From: JANOAR01 sp031411235
Lineage (GTDB): Bacteria; Verrucomicrobiota; Verrucomicrobiia; Verrucomicrobiales; Verrucomicrobiaceae
Reading direction: 5' to 3'
Length of the DNA stretch: 19,623 bases
Assembly: GCA_031411235.1 (NCBI GenBank)
Contig: JANOAR010000083.1
Span: forward strand, 1 to 19,623
Shown here piece by piece: positions 1-6,996 of this stretch. How positions within the stretch are numbered: the stretch's first letter is position 1; each line of letters begins with the position of its first letter. Position numbers and translations under genes: made by a program. The notes under the pieces were generated by a model, which was not told where the DNA came from, made no database searches, and saw only the letters and a program-made list of their open reading frames with translations.

Positions 1-1648
1 GCGGCGCGTCAGACTCCATGAGCTGGGCGAAGCCAAGGATGGCATTGAGCGGTGAGCGCAGCTCATGGCTCATGCTGGAAAGGAAGTCCGACTTGGCCAA
101 ACTGGCTCTCTCCGCGATCGCCTTGGCCTTCTCCAGTTCGGTGGTCTTTTCCTGAAGGGCTTGATCCAAGCGCTTGCGTTCCGTGATGTCGCGCAGCACC
201 ACGGTGAACATCTTTTCTCCTTTCACTTCAAACTGGGCAATGGACGCATCTATCGGAAATTCGTGCCCATCGGCATGAAGGCCAGACACCTCACCCGGAC
301 TGCTCATGACACGCTTGCTGACACTGGTTTCGCCAAACTTTTGCACTTGATCGCTGTGGGCGGCGCGGAACCGAGTGGGCATCAACCGGTCGAGATTCGA
401 GCCCAGCATTTCCTTGGATGTCACGCCAAACATCTCCTCCGCAGATGAATTGAAGAGCGTGATGCAGTGCTTGGAATCAAGGGCAATGACGGCATCCATG
501 ACTGAGGTGACGATGCCGCCTAGGGTTGCCTCGCTTTTCCGTCGCGCCATATCGATGGCATACTCCTCCGTGACGTCACGGAACACCAGCACGGCACCGA
601 TCACTTGGTTGTCGCGGTCACGGATCGGCGCGCAACTGTCCGCGATGTCACGCTCACTGCCGCTGCGCGCGATCAACACCGTATGATTGGCCAAGCCCAC
701 CACCGTGCCCAACTCCAGCGATTCCTTCACCGGGATCGTCGCGAGCTGCCGGGTGTCTTTATTGACGATGTGAAAAATCTCATCCACGGGCCGCCCCGTG
801 GCTTCTGCCAGCGTCCATCCGGTGAGTTTTTCCGCCAGGGGATTGAGCCGCGTCACGCGCCCCTGCGCATCTGTGGCGATCACTCCATCGCCGATGGAGT
901 TCAGCGTCACCGCTAGCTTTTCCTCGCTGATGAGCAGGATGTCATTGGCCCGCTGGAGTTGCAGGCTCAGCGCCTGCTGCGTTTCCAGCATGTCCTGGGT
1001 TTCCAGATGTACCAGACCTGCGAGCCGATGCTGCACGCCCTGATGGATGAAATAGCCAAACACAAGCGCGCCCATGAGGGTGATCAAACTAGCGATCACA
1101 ATCACCGCAAACATCCTGCGCAAGTTCGTTTGAAACACGGCATCGCGCTGTGCCAGTTCCTCTTCCTCGATCTGGATAAAGGCGCTTACCTCAGCACGGA
1201 TCGCATCCATAACCCGTTTCCCCTCGCCACTCTGCACCTGGGCTATCACCGCAGCCGTGTCCCCCTTGCGCCGCAGGTCGATGATCTTTGCCAGCTCAGC
1301 CAGCTTGGTTTCTAACAACGGCATGAGAGCCTCCAGGTGCTTTTGTGCCGTGGTGATCTCGCACAGTTGGCGCAGCGTTTTGAGCTGATTGTCCAGACCA
1401 TCCCGCACGGCCAAATACGGCTCTAAAAATGTCTCGTCACCCGTGAGCGCATGGCCGCGCTGCCCTGTCTCCGCGTCCTTGAGCGCCGATAGCAAAGTCC
1501 CCGCCTTGCCAATGAGCACATAACTTTGCTGCCGCGCCTTTGCCGCGTCTTCGATCTGTTGGTAAGCCCAGAATGTGATGACCGCGCCCAGAGCCCCCAG
1601 CAGCAGCGCCGCAGCTAGCGCTGCCCACGTTTTAGGAGTCGCCGACAT
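1..1648 (-). CDS. Sensor histidine kinase (CHASE3-PAS-PAS-HisKA), N-terminal part, runs off left edge
   Basis: Reading the minus strand from an ATG at 1648 gives 549 residues before the window ends. An in-frame TGA lies immediately before that ATG, which fixes the start. Residues 8-27 form a first membrane segment. Residues 40-175 match a CHASE3 sensor domain, including the typical DAETGQRGHALTG motif near residue 58. A second membrane segment covers 178-203. Two PAS domains follow (about 241-360 and 378-490; both end in a FRDVTE/LRDIT-type motif), then a short coiled linker. The HisKA H-box SMSHELRSPLNAILGF carries phospho-acceptor His528. The ATP-binding domain, and any receiver domain, must lie outside the window. 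The architecture predicts an inner-membrane kinase that autophosphorylates on His in response to a periplasmic or internal cue; the ligand cannot be deduced. It is transcribed away from the heat-shock cluster. Confidence 0.93.
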   Translation of the reverse strand, partial: MSATPKTWAALAAALLLGALGAVITFWAYQQIEDAAKARQQSYVLIGKAGTLLSALKDAETGQRGHALTGDETFLEPYLAVRDGLDNQLKTLRQLCEITTAQKHLEALMPLLETKLAELAKIIDLRRKGDTAAVIAQVQSGEGKRVMDAIRAEVSAFIQIEEEELAQRDAVFQTNLRRMFAVIVIASLITLMGALVFGYFIHQGVQHRLAGLVHLETQDMLETQQALSLQLQRANDILLISEEKLAVTLNSIGDGVIATDAQGRVTRLNPLAEKLTGWTLAEATGRPVDEIFHIVNKDTRQLATIPVKESLELGTVVGLANHTVLIARSGSERDIADSCAPIRDRDNQVIGAVLVFRDVTEEYAIDMARRKSEATLGGIVTSVMDAVIALDSKHCITLFNSSAEEMFGVTSKEMLGSNLDRLMPTRFRAAHSDQVQKFGETSVSKRVMSSPGEVSGLHADGHEFPIDASIAQFEVKGEKMFTVVLRDITERKRLDQALQEKTTELEKAKAIAERASLAKSDFLSSMSHELRSPLNAILGFAQLMESDAP

Positions 1649-1841
1649 TCAGCACAGCCCCCGTTTCATCAGGAAACGTGCAGCAGAAGAGAATGGCATA
1701 AGCATGGAAGCGAGAACCTTGATGAAGATGACTCACGCTTCGAGAACAGAGCCCTCAGTCAGATGAATGTGAGCAAGTTTGCTCCAGTTAATGAAACGCG
1801 TCTTGGTTTATTTCGACGGCATGGTTCGCACACACGCTTCC

Positions 1842-1878
1842 CGTGAATCGGAATCTCTCGGCACAACGACAGCAGTGT
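1842..1878 (+). repeat. Direct repeat, copy 1, upstream of the hsp20-yfdX cluster
   Basis: This stretch starts GTGAAT and ends with the core GGCACAACGACAGCAGTGT. It recurs at 5037-5073 in the same orientation, with 21 identical bases at the 3' end and only two substitutions and one indel in the 5' half. The two copies bracket the hsp20, yfdX and tandem alpha-crystallin genes. Its function is unknown. Confidence 0.75.
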
Positions 1879-2186
1879 TGCGCTTTAGGGTTCATCCGGG
1901 AAGGATCACATGCCTGACATAGCAGGGGGTAGCGTCGATGAACTGGCACTGGTTGTTCGAGATTCTTGAGGCTGCTATGCCTGCCGAGATTCTGCTAGCC
2001 AATCCCTTCAAGACCTCTTCCACATCCCAGTGAAGAGATTGCAGGGATGGGGTATAACCCGCCCCACGCAGGCAGCCACGTTATTCGCGACACGGTGGCA
2101 CAAATTGTAAACGTGATAGTGACATTTTTTCACGAGCCTGCGGTGCGGAGCGTGGCTTTCCTTTGAAAAATCAAGGCTCGTGAAAT

Positions 2187-2202
2187 TGGCACGGAGTTTG
2201 AT
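2187..2202 (+). promoter_or_regulatory. Candidate sigma-54-type promoter for the hsp20 cluster
   Basis: The sequence TGGCACG-GAGT-TTGAT matches the -24/-12 consensus TGGCACG-N4-TTGCW except that the -12 GC is GA. It lies about 140 bp before the hsp20 start and reads towards it. It rests on a single sequence match and no sigma-54 activator is visible in the window, so it is a weak call. No convincing sigma-32-type box was seen closer to the gene. Confidence 0.25.
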
Positions 2203-2282
2203 ACGGCAAAAAGTGGGTGCCACCTCCTGGCTCGGATGAGCCCGGAACTAAAAACGGCATCCACCAGTCAGTCCGGGAGCAG

Positions 2283-2325
2283 CGGCGGATGGCCGGGCCG
2301 AAGGGTTAACTAACAGTATCCGCCG
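2283..2325 (+). promoter_or_regulatory. Inverted repeat in the hsp20 leader
   Basis: Arms CGGCGGAT (2283-2290) and ATCCGCCG (2318-2325) are perfectly complementary over 8 bp with a 27-base loop, ending 16 bases before the hsp20 ATG. It may be an operator or a structured 5' leader. The weak AGAAAG ribosome-binding candidate lies just outside the stem, so a classic thermometer that hides the ribosome site is not directly shown. Confidence 0.45.
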
Positions 2326-2341
2326 TTAGAAAGACAAACCT

Positions 2342-2797
2342 ATGACTACTGCACTCACTCGTTGGAATCCGTTGCGGGAACTGGAGGACTTCCAGCACCG
2401 CATTCTCAGCGCCTTCAACTCCAACTCGGCACGCCGGAGCAACAGCCAGGACTCGCTGGCCGTGGCGGAATGGATGCCGCTGGTGGACATCACCGAAGAC
2501 GACAAGGCATACCTCATCACCGCCGAATTGCCGGAAGTGGCCAAGGAGGATGTGAAGGTGACCCTGGAGCACGGCGTGCTCACCCTCACTGGCGAACGCA
2601 AGTTCGAGAAGGAGGAGAAGAACAAGAAGTATCACCGCGTGGAGCGCTCCTACGGCAGCTTCGTGCGCAGCTTCGCGCTGCCCGATGACGCTGACGTGGG
2701 AAAAGTGAACGCGGAGTTCAAGGACGGCCTGCTCAAGGTTCGTGTGACGAAGAGCGAAGCGGCAAAGCCCAAGCAAATCGAAGTCAAAGTGAACTAA
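2342..2797 (+). CDS. hsp20: Hsp20/alpha-crystallin family small heat-shock protein
   Basis: This 151-residue protein is a standard bacterial small heat-shock protein, an ATP-independent holdase that binds unfolding proteins in the cytoplasm. A short N-terminal arm (MTTALTRWNPLRELEDF) is followed by the alpha-crystallin domain (about 45-140), with the typical DITEDDKAYLITAELPEV start and the GVLTLTGER and GLLKVRV strands. The C-terminal tail carries an I-x-V motif (QIEV) that in this family docks into neighbouring subunits during oligomerisation. No signal peptide is present. It is first of three co-oriented genes; yfdX follows after 91 bp containing a strong hairpin. Only a weak AGAAAG element precedes the start. 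Family assignment is secure; the symbol is generic. Confidence 0.97.
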   Translation: MTTALTRWNPLRELEDFQHRILSAFNSNSARRSNSQDSLAVAEWMPLVDITEDDKAYLITAELPEVAKEDVKVTLEHGVLTLTGERKFEKEEKNKKYHRVERSYGSFVRSFALPDDADVGKVNAEFKDGLLKVRVTKSEAAKPKQIEVKVN

Positions 2798-2808
2798 GAC
2801 CATACCAG

Positions 2809-2847
2809 TCGCGGCGGGCATCCCCCTCGCAGGGCAGCCCGCCGCGA
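2809..2847 (+). terminator. Strong intercistronic hairpin after hsp20
   Basis: Arms TCGCGGCGGGC (2809-2819) and GCCCGCCGCGA (2837-2847) form a perfect 11-bp GC-rich stem, and the loop holds a smaller CCCT-CGC-AGGG stem. There is no T-run after it, so it may be a partial or Rho-assisted terminator, or a structure that stabilises the upstream message and gives hsp20 a different level from yfdX. Confidence 0.6.
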
Positions 2848-2888
2848 GCAATCCCCCAAATCCACCAAACAAACCACAATACTAACCT

Positions 2889-3887
2889 ATGAAAACACAA
2901 CTCACTGATAACGTCGTCCGTTCCACGGCGCTGGTGCTGTGCGCGGCGGGTCTTGCTTTGTCTGGCCTATGCAACCTGCGGGCGGAGGAGCAACCAGCCA
3001 AGCCAACCACTGGCACCTATGGGAGCGGGAAAAACTACAAGACAACCATCCAGCGGCAGAGCGAAGGCGAGCTTTCGGCTGAGGATCTGCACCAGGCCTC
3101 GCTGCTCAGTTCGCAACTGCTCATGCACCTGAATGCCGCAGCGCTGCAATGCATAGACGGCAAGGGTAACACCGCCAAAACGGAAATCGAAAAGGCAGAG
3201 GTGCTGGCGGGCATCGTCCGCAAACTGCTGCCCACGACCACGGTGACCACCACCGTCGCCGACAGCCAGGGCAAGGAGGTGTATCGCGATGTGCAGAAAG
3301 TGCAGGACGAGCAAATCCCCATCTTCTCTGGCTCCGTGGCTGTGGAGGTGGTGGAACCACTCGTGGAAGCGAAGAAGGATGAAGCCGCGCTGAAGGGGCT
3401 CAAGCTCGCGGACGCCGACGTGATCCACACTGCCGTGCTGGCCGACCTCGGCTACATTGAGCGCAAGCTGGCGCGCGCCGTGCAGTTGCTCACCAAACCG
3501 GAAGAGGCGGCGGCTCAACTCGTGTTGGCGCAGAAGGACGGCATTCGCTTCAGCGTGCATCAGGAGGACAGTCCCCTGGTGGAGGTGCAGCACGCCTTGC
3601 GGCTGGCCGAACGCATGGTGCAGGAGCAAAAATACGACGGGGCCAAAGCCAACCTCCAGGCCGCCAAGCTACGACTGGAGGCCTATCGCGGGCTCGTCGG
3701 TGGCACTCAGGCCAGTGCGGTCGGCAATCTCGAAAAGGAGATCGAGAAGATCTCCTCTGAGCTGGGGAAGCCCGGTGTCGCGGATCAGATTCGCGGCATG
3801 TGGGACAAGGCCACCAGCTGGTTCAAGCGTGAGAACGGCCAGGCACGGCAGACCGAGCCTGCGGATAAGAAGGACATAAAGTCGTAA
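2889..3887 (+). CDS. yfdX: YfdX family protein with signal peptide
   Basis: The 332-residue product has an N-terminal signal sequence (hydrophobic stretch about 12-27, likely cleavage after NLRA near residue 32), so it is predicted to act in the periplasm. The mature part is helical and matches the YfdX family: LSAEDLHQASLLSSQLLMHLN near the N-terminus, an ID-x-GN segment, a KLLPTTTV segment, and a C-terminal helical repeat ending EIEKISSEL. YfdX proteins are stress-associated and are found beside Hsp20, ClpK, HdeD and thioredoxin genes in transmissible heat-resistance islands; their biochemical role is poorly defined. Here yfdX sits between an Hsp20 gene and an exported double alpha-crystallin gene, which supports an envelope proteostasis role. 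The C-terminus is charged and probably disordered. No Shine-Dalgarno sequence is evident. Confidence 0.87.
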   Translation: MKTQLTDNVVRSTALVLCAAGLALSGLCNLRAEEQPAKPTTGTYGSGKNYKTTIQRQSEGELSAEDLHQASLLSSQLLMHLNAAALQCIDGKGNTAKTEIEKAEVLAGIVRKLLPTTTVTTTVADSQGKEVYRDVQKVQDEQIPIFSGSVAVEVVEPLVEAKKDEAALKGLKLADADVIHTAVLADLGYIERKLARAVQLLTKPEEAAAQLVLAQKDGIRFSVHQEDSPLVEVQHALRLAERMVQEQKYDGAKANLQAAKLRLEAYRGLVGGTQASAVGNLEKEIEKISSELGKPGVADQIRGMWDKATSWFKRENGQARQTEPADKKDIKS

Positions 3888-3901
3888 ACCACGTGCGCAT
3901 C

Positions 3902-3932
3902 GGGAGGCCGCTGGAACAAGCCTGCGGCCCCC
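3902..3932 (+). terminator. Intercistronic hairpin after yfdX
   Basis: GGG-A-GGCCGC (3902-3911) pairs with GCGGCC-CCC (3924-3932) around a 12-base loop, leaving one bulged A. It starts 14 bp after the yfdX stop and is not followed by a T-run. Like the hairpin after hsp20, it may tune or protect individual segments of a shared transcript. Confidence 0.5.
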
Positions 3933-3964
3933 TTGCGCCCCTTCAACAAACACTCAACGAAACT

Positions 3965-3972
3965 AAAGGAGA
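3965..3972 (+). promoter_or_regulatory. Strong Shine-Dalgarno site that sets the start at 3981
   Basis: AAAGGAGA lies 8 bases before the ATG at 3981. It is the only textbook Shine-Dalgarno sequence I found before a gene in this window. It argues for this start over an in-frame ATG at 3933, and the signal peptide also begins at 3981. Confidence 0.75.
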
Positions 3973-3980
3973 ACAAGATC

Positions 3981-4934
3981 ATGAAAACTCAACACCACTA
4001 CCACAGCGCTGCCTGGGTGACCACCGTGCTTGCCCTCAGTGCCATCATCCTCACCACACGTCCGCAGGTAGCCATTGCTGCGGAAGAGACCAAGCCACAT
4101 GACAAAGGCTTCATCGAGAAGATGGAGCGCTGGCAGGACAAAATGTCGGAAAAGTTCCGTGACACCTGGAAAGGGTTGCGCGGCGACGCCACCGACAAGT
4201 CCGTCGCTACCGCCTCCGTGGATCTGCGTGAAGACAAGGATCACTACACGGTGCGGTTGAACCTGCCTGACCGCGACCTCGACAAGGTCGAGATCAGACT
4301 GGAAGGCGACACCCTGCGCATCGTCGCACCCCCTGGCGACAAAGCCAGTCGCTACGAGCAAACCGTAGCCTTGGAAAATATCGCCCCCATGGCGGCACCG
4401 AAGATCGAGCGTAAACAGAAGGACAGCATGATCGTGGTGACTGTGGCCAAGAAGATCACCGCGAAGGAAGACAAGGTGGCCAGCAAACCCGCCGAGTCCG
4501 CCCCCTCACTGCTGTCGGACTGGGACCGCGAAATCTTCGGACGCATGGACAAGATGCGCCGCGACATGGACCGCATGTTTGAAGATGCGTTCCGTGAGTT
4601 CCGCACCGGCCCCGATTACCAGGGGTTCTTCGATGAGCCACGCTTTGGCTCGTCAGTCGACCTCAAGGAAGAAGGCGGTGCCTACGTCGTCCGCGCCTAC
4701 CTGCCGGAACGCGACCTCCAGAACATCAACGTCTCCGTCGAGGATCGCATCCTCAAGATAGAGGCGAAGGAGCAAACCTTGCCCAAGCAGGAGGGAGGCG
4801 CAGGCACCCTGCACACCACTCGCAAAGCGGCCTACTCGCAGCTCATCACGCTGCCCGGCCCCGTTCAGACGGGAAAAATGAAGGTCGATCGCAAGGCCAG
4901 TCTCCTGATCGTCACGCTGCCCAAGTCCACTTAA
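3981..4934 (+). CDS. Predicted exported protein with two alpha-crystallin (Hsp20) domains
   Basis: The 317-residue product starts with a signal peptide (hydrophobic core about 11-26, likely cleavage after VAIA near residue 34). After a charged helical segment comes a first alpha-crystallin-like domain (about 76-160; VDLREDKDHYTVRLNLPDRD start), a helical linker rich in Asp, Arg and Met (about 180-215), and a second domain (about 225-315; SSVDLKEEGGAYVVRAYLPE start, VDRKASLLIVTLP end). Typical bacterial Hsp20 proteins are about 150 residues, cytoplasmic and have one such domain, so a signal peptide plus two domains is unusual. By family knowledge it would be a holdase; by inference it acts in the periplasm with the neighbouring YfdX protein. 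It shares the MKTQ start with YfdX. A strong hairpin follows. Confidence 0.9.
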   Translation: MKTQHHYHSAAWVTTVLALSAIILTTRPQVAIAAEETKPHDKGFIEKMERWQDKMSEKFRDTWKGLRGDATDKSVATASVDLREDKDHYTVRLNLPDRDLDKVEIRLEGDTLRIVAPPGDKASRYEQTVALENIAPMAAPKIERKQKDSMIVVTVAKKITAKEDKVASKPAESAPSLLSDWDREIFGRMDKMRRDMDRMFEDAFREFRTGPDYQGFFDEPRFGSSVDLKEEGGAYVVRAYLPERDLQNINVSVEDRILKIEAKEQTLPKQEGGAGTLHTTRKAAYSQLITLPGPVQTGKMKVDRKASLLIVTLPKST

Positions 4935-4984
4935 TCGCTTCGGCAGAGAGCACGTCCCCCCATGTGGATGGTAAGGCCCGCTCG

Positions 4985-5024
4985 CCCCATGGAACGCATG
5001 GCTTGAGAGCCACGTTCCATGGGG
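4985..5024 (+). terminator. Long hairpin at the end of the hsp20-yfdX cluster
   Basis: CCCCATGGAACG (4985-4996) pairs perfectly with CGTTCCATGGGG (5013-5024), and the interior adds TGGCT-TGAG-AGCCA (4999-5012) separated by a two-base bulge. The extended stem is about 17 bp. It begins 50 bp past the last stop codon and is followed by TTTGCGTT rather than a full T-run. It is the best terminator candidate for the cluster. Confidence 0.65.
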
Positions 5025-5036
5025 TTTGCGTTACCA

Positions 5037-5073
5037 GTGAATGGGAAATCTTTCGGCACAACGACAGCAGTGT
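5037..5073 (+). repeat. Direct repeat, copy 2, downstream of the hsp20-yfdX cluster
   Basis: Second copy of the element at 1842-1878, in the same orientation, sharing GTGAAT at the start and the 3' core GGCACAACGACAGCAGTGT. It begins 13 bases after the cluster's terminal hairpin. Confidence 0.75.
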
Positions 5074-5192
5074 CGAGACCTTCCTGGCCGACATGCGTAC
5101 GAAGCGTTGATAGCCGCCTGACCTTTCCTCCGACCTCTTTCCCGACAGCTCACTCTGAGCTTGTTAGCCCGGCCCCAAGTCATCCTTTCCAG

Positions 5193-5688
5193 TCAGTCAC
5201 TTCCTGATCCTTTCTTGCTCTCTTCTTGGTCAAAGAGACGATCGATTTGCTTTTCAGCGGCCCGCAAGTGGGTTGAAGCAGCTTCACCTCCTCTAAAAAC
5301 GGTATTCCAGCTTTCCCCAATCCATGTGAATGCGCACAAGCGATTGTCCGAATCAAACAACAACTGCACGTAGTCGTAAGCGTCGGGCAGTTCGGAGAGT
5401 GTGTTGACCTCTGCCCCACAGCTCTTCAGCGGAGCAGGTGAAAGTTTGGCCCAGTGTTTCGGTGGCTTGATGTACCAGACTTGACGTCCCCGGTAGGTCC
5501 ACAGGTGATCGGCCCGCGTTGTTCCCGAACAGTGACAAGACCTCGTTCTGACTTTGTCCAACCTGAAGCTGGTTGAAGCCATGGAAGAACTTTTGCCCGT
5601 CGGTTGGGGGCGAACAAATTATAAAAATTAGCACAACGATGCCAAGCAACACTGATGATAGGGTTGCTATGCGTGTGGAGGGTTTCAT
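5193..5688 (-). pseudogene. Small membrane-anchored protein gene, broken by one frameshift
   Basis: Two overlapping minus-strand frames join into one sensible protein. The first part (MKPSTRIATLSSVLLGIVVLIF, then VGQSQNEVLSLFGNNA) has a membrane anchor and an SmpA/BamE-like 'VGxxxxEVxxLFG' motif. The second part (DHLWTYRGRQVWYIKPP through the C-terminus RLFDQEESKKGSGSD) continues the same fold in the next frame. The change of frame falls in a GGG run (5513-5515 on the plus strand); removing one G would restore about 164 residues. This could be a true pseudogene or a sequencing error. An ATG at 5739 in the same frame is possible but adds no protein-like sequence. The function is unknown; similar motifs occur in small outer-membrane assembly lipoproteins, but the likeness is limited to one segment. 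Confidence 0.65.
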
Positions 5689-5741
5689 AAGGCTAGCACG
5701 AGGACAGCTATCAAGGATATGAGACGCGTATGCTCCCAAGC

Positions 5742-6854
5742 CTATGCGAAATACACTCTCGGCACACGGGCGTTGATATTCGTGAGCACTTCGTAGGGGA
5801 TGGTTCCGGCCCAGGCGGCTAAGTCATCGGCGGTGATGATTTCGTCACCATCGCGCCCGAGGAGGGTCACGCTGTCGCCGTTGTAGGCGGTGCCCCATTC
5901 GAGGTTTACCATGAGTTGATCCATGCAGATGCGGCCTGCGGTGGGGTGGCGCTGGCCACGGATGAGCACGCTGGCTTTGCCCGACAGGGCGCGGAAGTAA
6001 CCATCGCCGTAACCGACGGGCACGGTCGCCACGCGCACGGGGTGGTCGCTCTGCCATGTCGAGCCGTAGCCGATGGGGTGCTGCGGTTGCACGACTTTGA
6101 AATACATGACCTGGCTCTTCCATTCGAGCGCGGGCTGTACGGCGATGCTGCGCATGGCCTCGCGCGAAGGATAAACGCCGTAGAGCAGTATGCCGGGGCG
6201 CACCATGTCGAGGTGGCTCTCGGGGAGTTGCAGGGTGCCAGCACTGTTGGCGATGTGGCGCAGCGGTGAGAGCAGGCTGTGGCGGGGGTAAAACTCCAGC
6301 ACATGCTGGAAGCGTTCGAGCTGTCGCCGTGCATCGCTGAGGTCGGCGGCATCGGCATTGGCGAAGTGGGAGTAGATGCCTTCGATGTCGCAGTGGCGGC
6401 AGTGCAGTGAGGCCTCTAGGAGGTGCCCGGCGCTGTAATGATGCACGCCGACGCGCTCCATGCCGGTGTCGATTTTCAGATGCACCTTGGCGCGTTTTTT
6501 CATCGCGGCGGCGGCTTGGTCGATGCACTTCAGCTTGTCCACTGAGGCAGCGGTGAGGGTGATGTCGCACTCGATGAAGCTGGTGATGTGATCGACGGCG
6601 ACGCTGCCGAAGCATAAGATCGGTGCGCTGATGCCGTGCTCGCGCAGCACGATGCCTTCTTCCAGCAAGGCGACGCCGAGGCAGTCTGCGCCTTGCTCGA
6701 CCATGAGTCGTGCGACTTCGACGATGCCGTGGCCATAGGCGTTGGCCTTCACCACGGCCATGATTTTAGCGCTGCCAACGTGGGTGCGAATCGCGGCGTA
6801 GTTGGCGGCGAGTTGTGAGAGGCTGATCTCGACGTGAGTGGGGCGAGTGGGCAT
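5742..6854 (-). CDS. alr: Alanine racemase
   Basis: This 370-residue protein interconverts L- and D-alanine with pyridoxal phosphate, supplying D-Ala for peptidoglycan. The N-terminal TIM barrel holds the cofactor lysine in AVVKANAYGHG (Lys36), followed by GVALLEEGIVLREHG and HLKIDTGMERVG motifs. The C-terminal beta domain has the catalytic tyrosine region VPVGYGDGYFR and ends VPRVYFA. Length is normal for the family. I chose the ATG at 6854, where the protein begins PTHVEISLSQLAANY as in homologues. An upstream ATG at 6923 would add 23 residues read from a repeat element and is unlikely. The 8 bases before the ATG are pyrimidine-rich with no Shine-Dalgarno sequence; before them lies the palindromic element at 6863-6988. 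Confidence 0.97.
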   Translation of the reverse strand: MPTRPTHVEISLSQLAANYAAIRTHVGSAKIMAVVKANAYGHGIVEVARLMVEQGADCLGVALLEEGIVLREHGISAPILCFGSVAVDHITSFIECDITLTAASVDKLKCIDQAAAAMKKRAKVHLKIDTGMERVGVHHYSAGHLLEASLHCRHCDIEGIYSHFANADAADLSDARRQLERFQHVLEFYPRHSLLSPLRHIANSAGTLQLPESHLDMVRPGILLYGVYPSREAMRSIAVQPALEWKSQVMYFKVVQPQHPIGYGSTWQSDHPVRVATVPVGYGDGYFRALSGKASVLIRGQRHPTAGRICMDQLMVNLEWGTAYNGDSVTLLGRDGDEIITADDLAAWAGTIPYEVLTNINARVPRVYFA

Positions 6855-6862
6855 GGAGGGGA

Positions 6863-6988
6863 GGAATATGGAAGATGGAATATGGAATAAGGGAAGTGGC
6901 TTCGCGCTTGAATTCAAAACCATAGATGCTCAACCAAGAGCATCTGCCGAAGGTGCCTCCCATCCCTTATTCCTTATTCCTTGCCCCC
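6863..6988 (-). repeat. Palindromic dispersed element, copy A, in the alr leader
   Basis: On the minus strand the element runs from a left arm containing AAGGAATAAGGAATAAGGG, through a core with CACCTTCGG, a perfect hairpin AGATGCTC-TTGGTT-GAGCATCT and GGTTTTGAATTC followed by GCGCGAAGC, to a right arm CCCTTATTCCATATTCC. The arms are roughly complementary to each other. A related copy lies at 15128-15264. It fills nearly all of the gap between the DUF1802 gene and alr and ends 8 bases before the alr start. Confidence 0.8.
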
Positions 6989-6996
6989 TCTGCTGC

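Larger units (their letters stand above)
1649..2341. other. Long non-coding region between the histidine kinase and the hsp20 cluster
   Basis: About 690 bases without a convincing gene. It must contain the leftward promoter of the histidine kinase and the rightward promoter of hsp20. It also holds one copy of a direct repeat (1842-1878), a small hairpin GAGCAA-GT-TTGCTC (1771-1784), a sigma-54-like sequence (2187-2202), a CCCGGA/TCCGGG pair (2241-2246 and 2272-2277) and an 8-bp inverted repeat just before hsp20. The short open frames here have no recognisable protein character. Confidence 0.6.

Noticed and set aside
2008..2223. Minus-strand 71-residue frame in the region before hsp20
   Set aside because: No ribosome site, no family resemblance, and its composition looks random.
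2306..3629. Antisense open frames opposite hsp20 and yfdX (188 and 220 residues)
   Set aside because: They are shadows of strongly supported genes in GC-rich DNA, with His-, Leu- and Gly-rich composition and no motifs.
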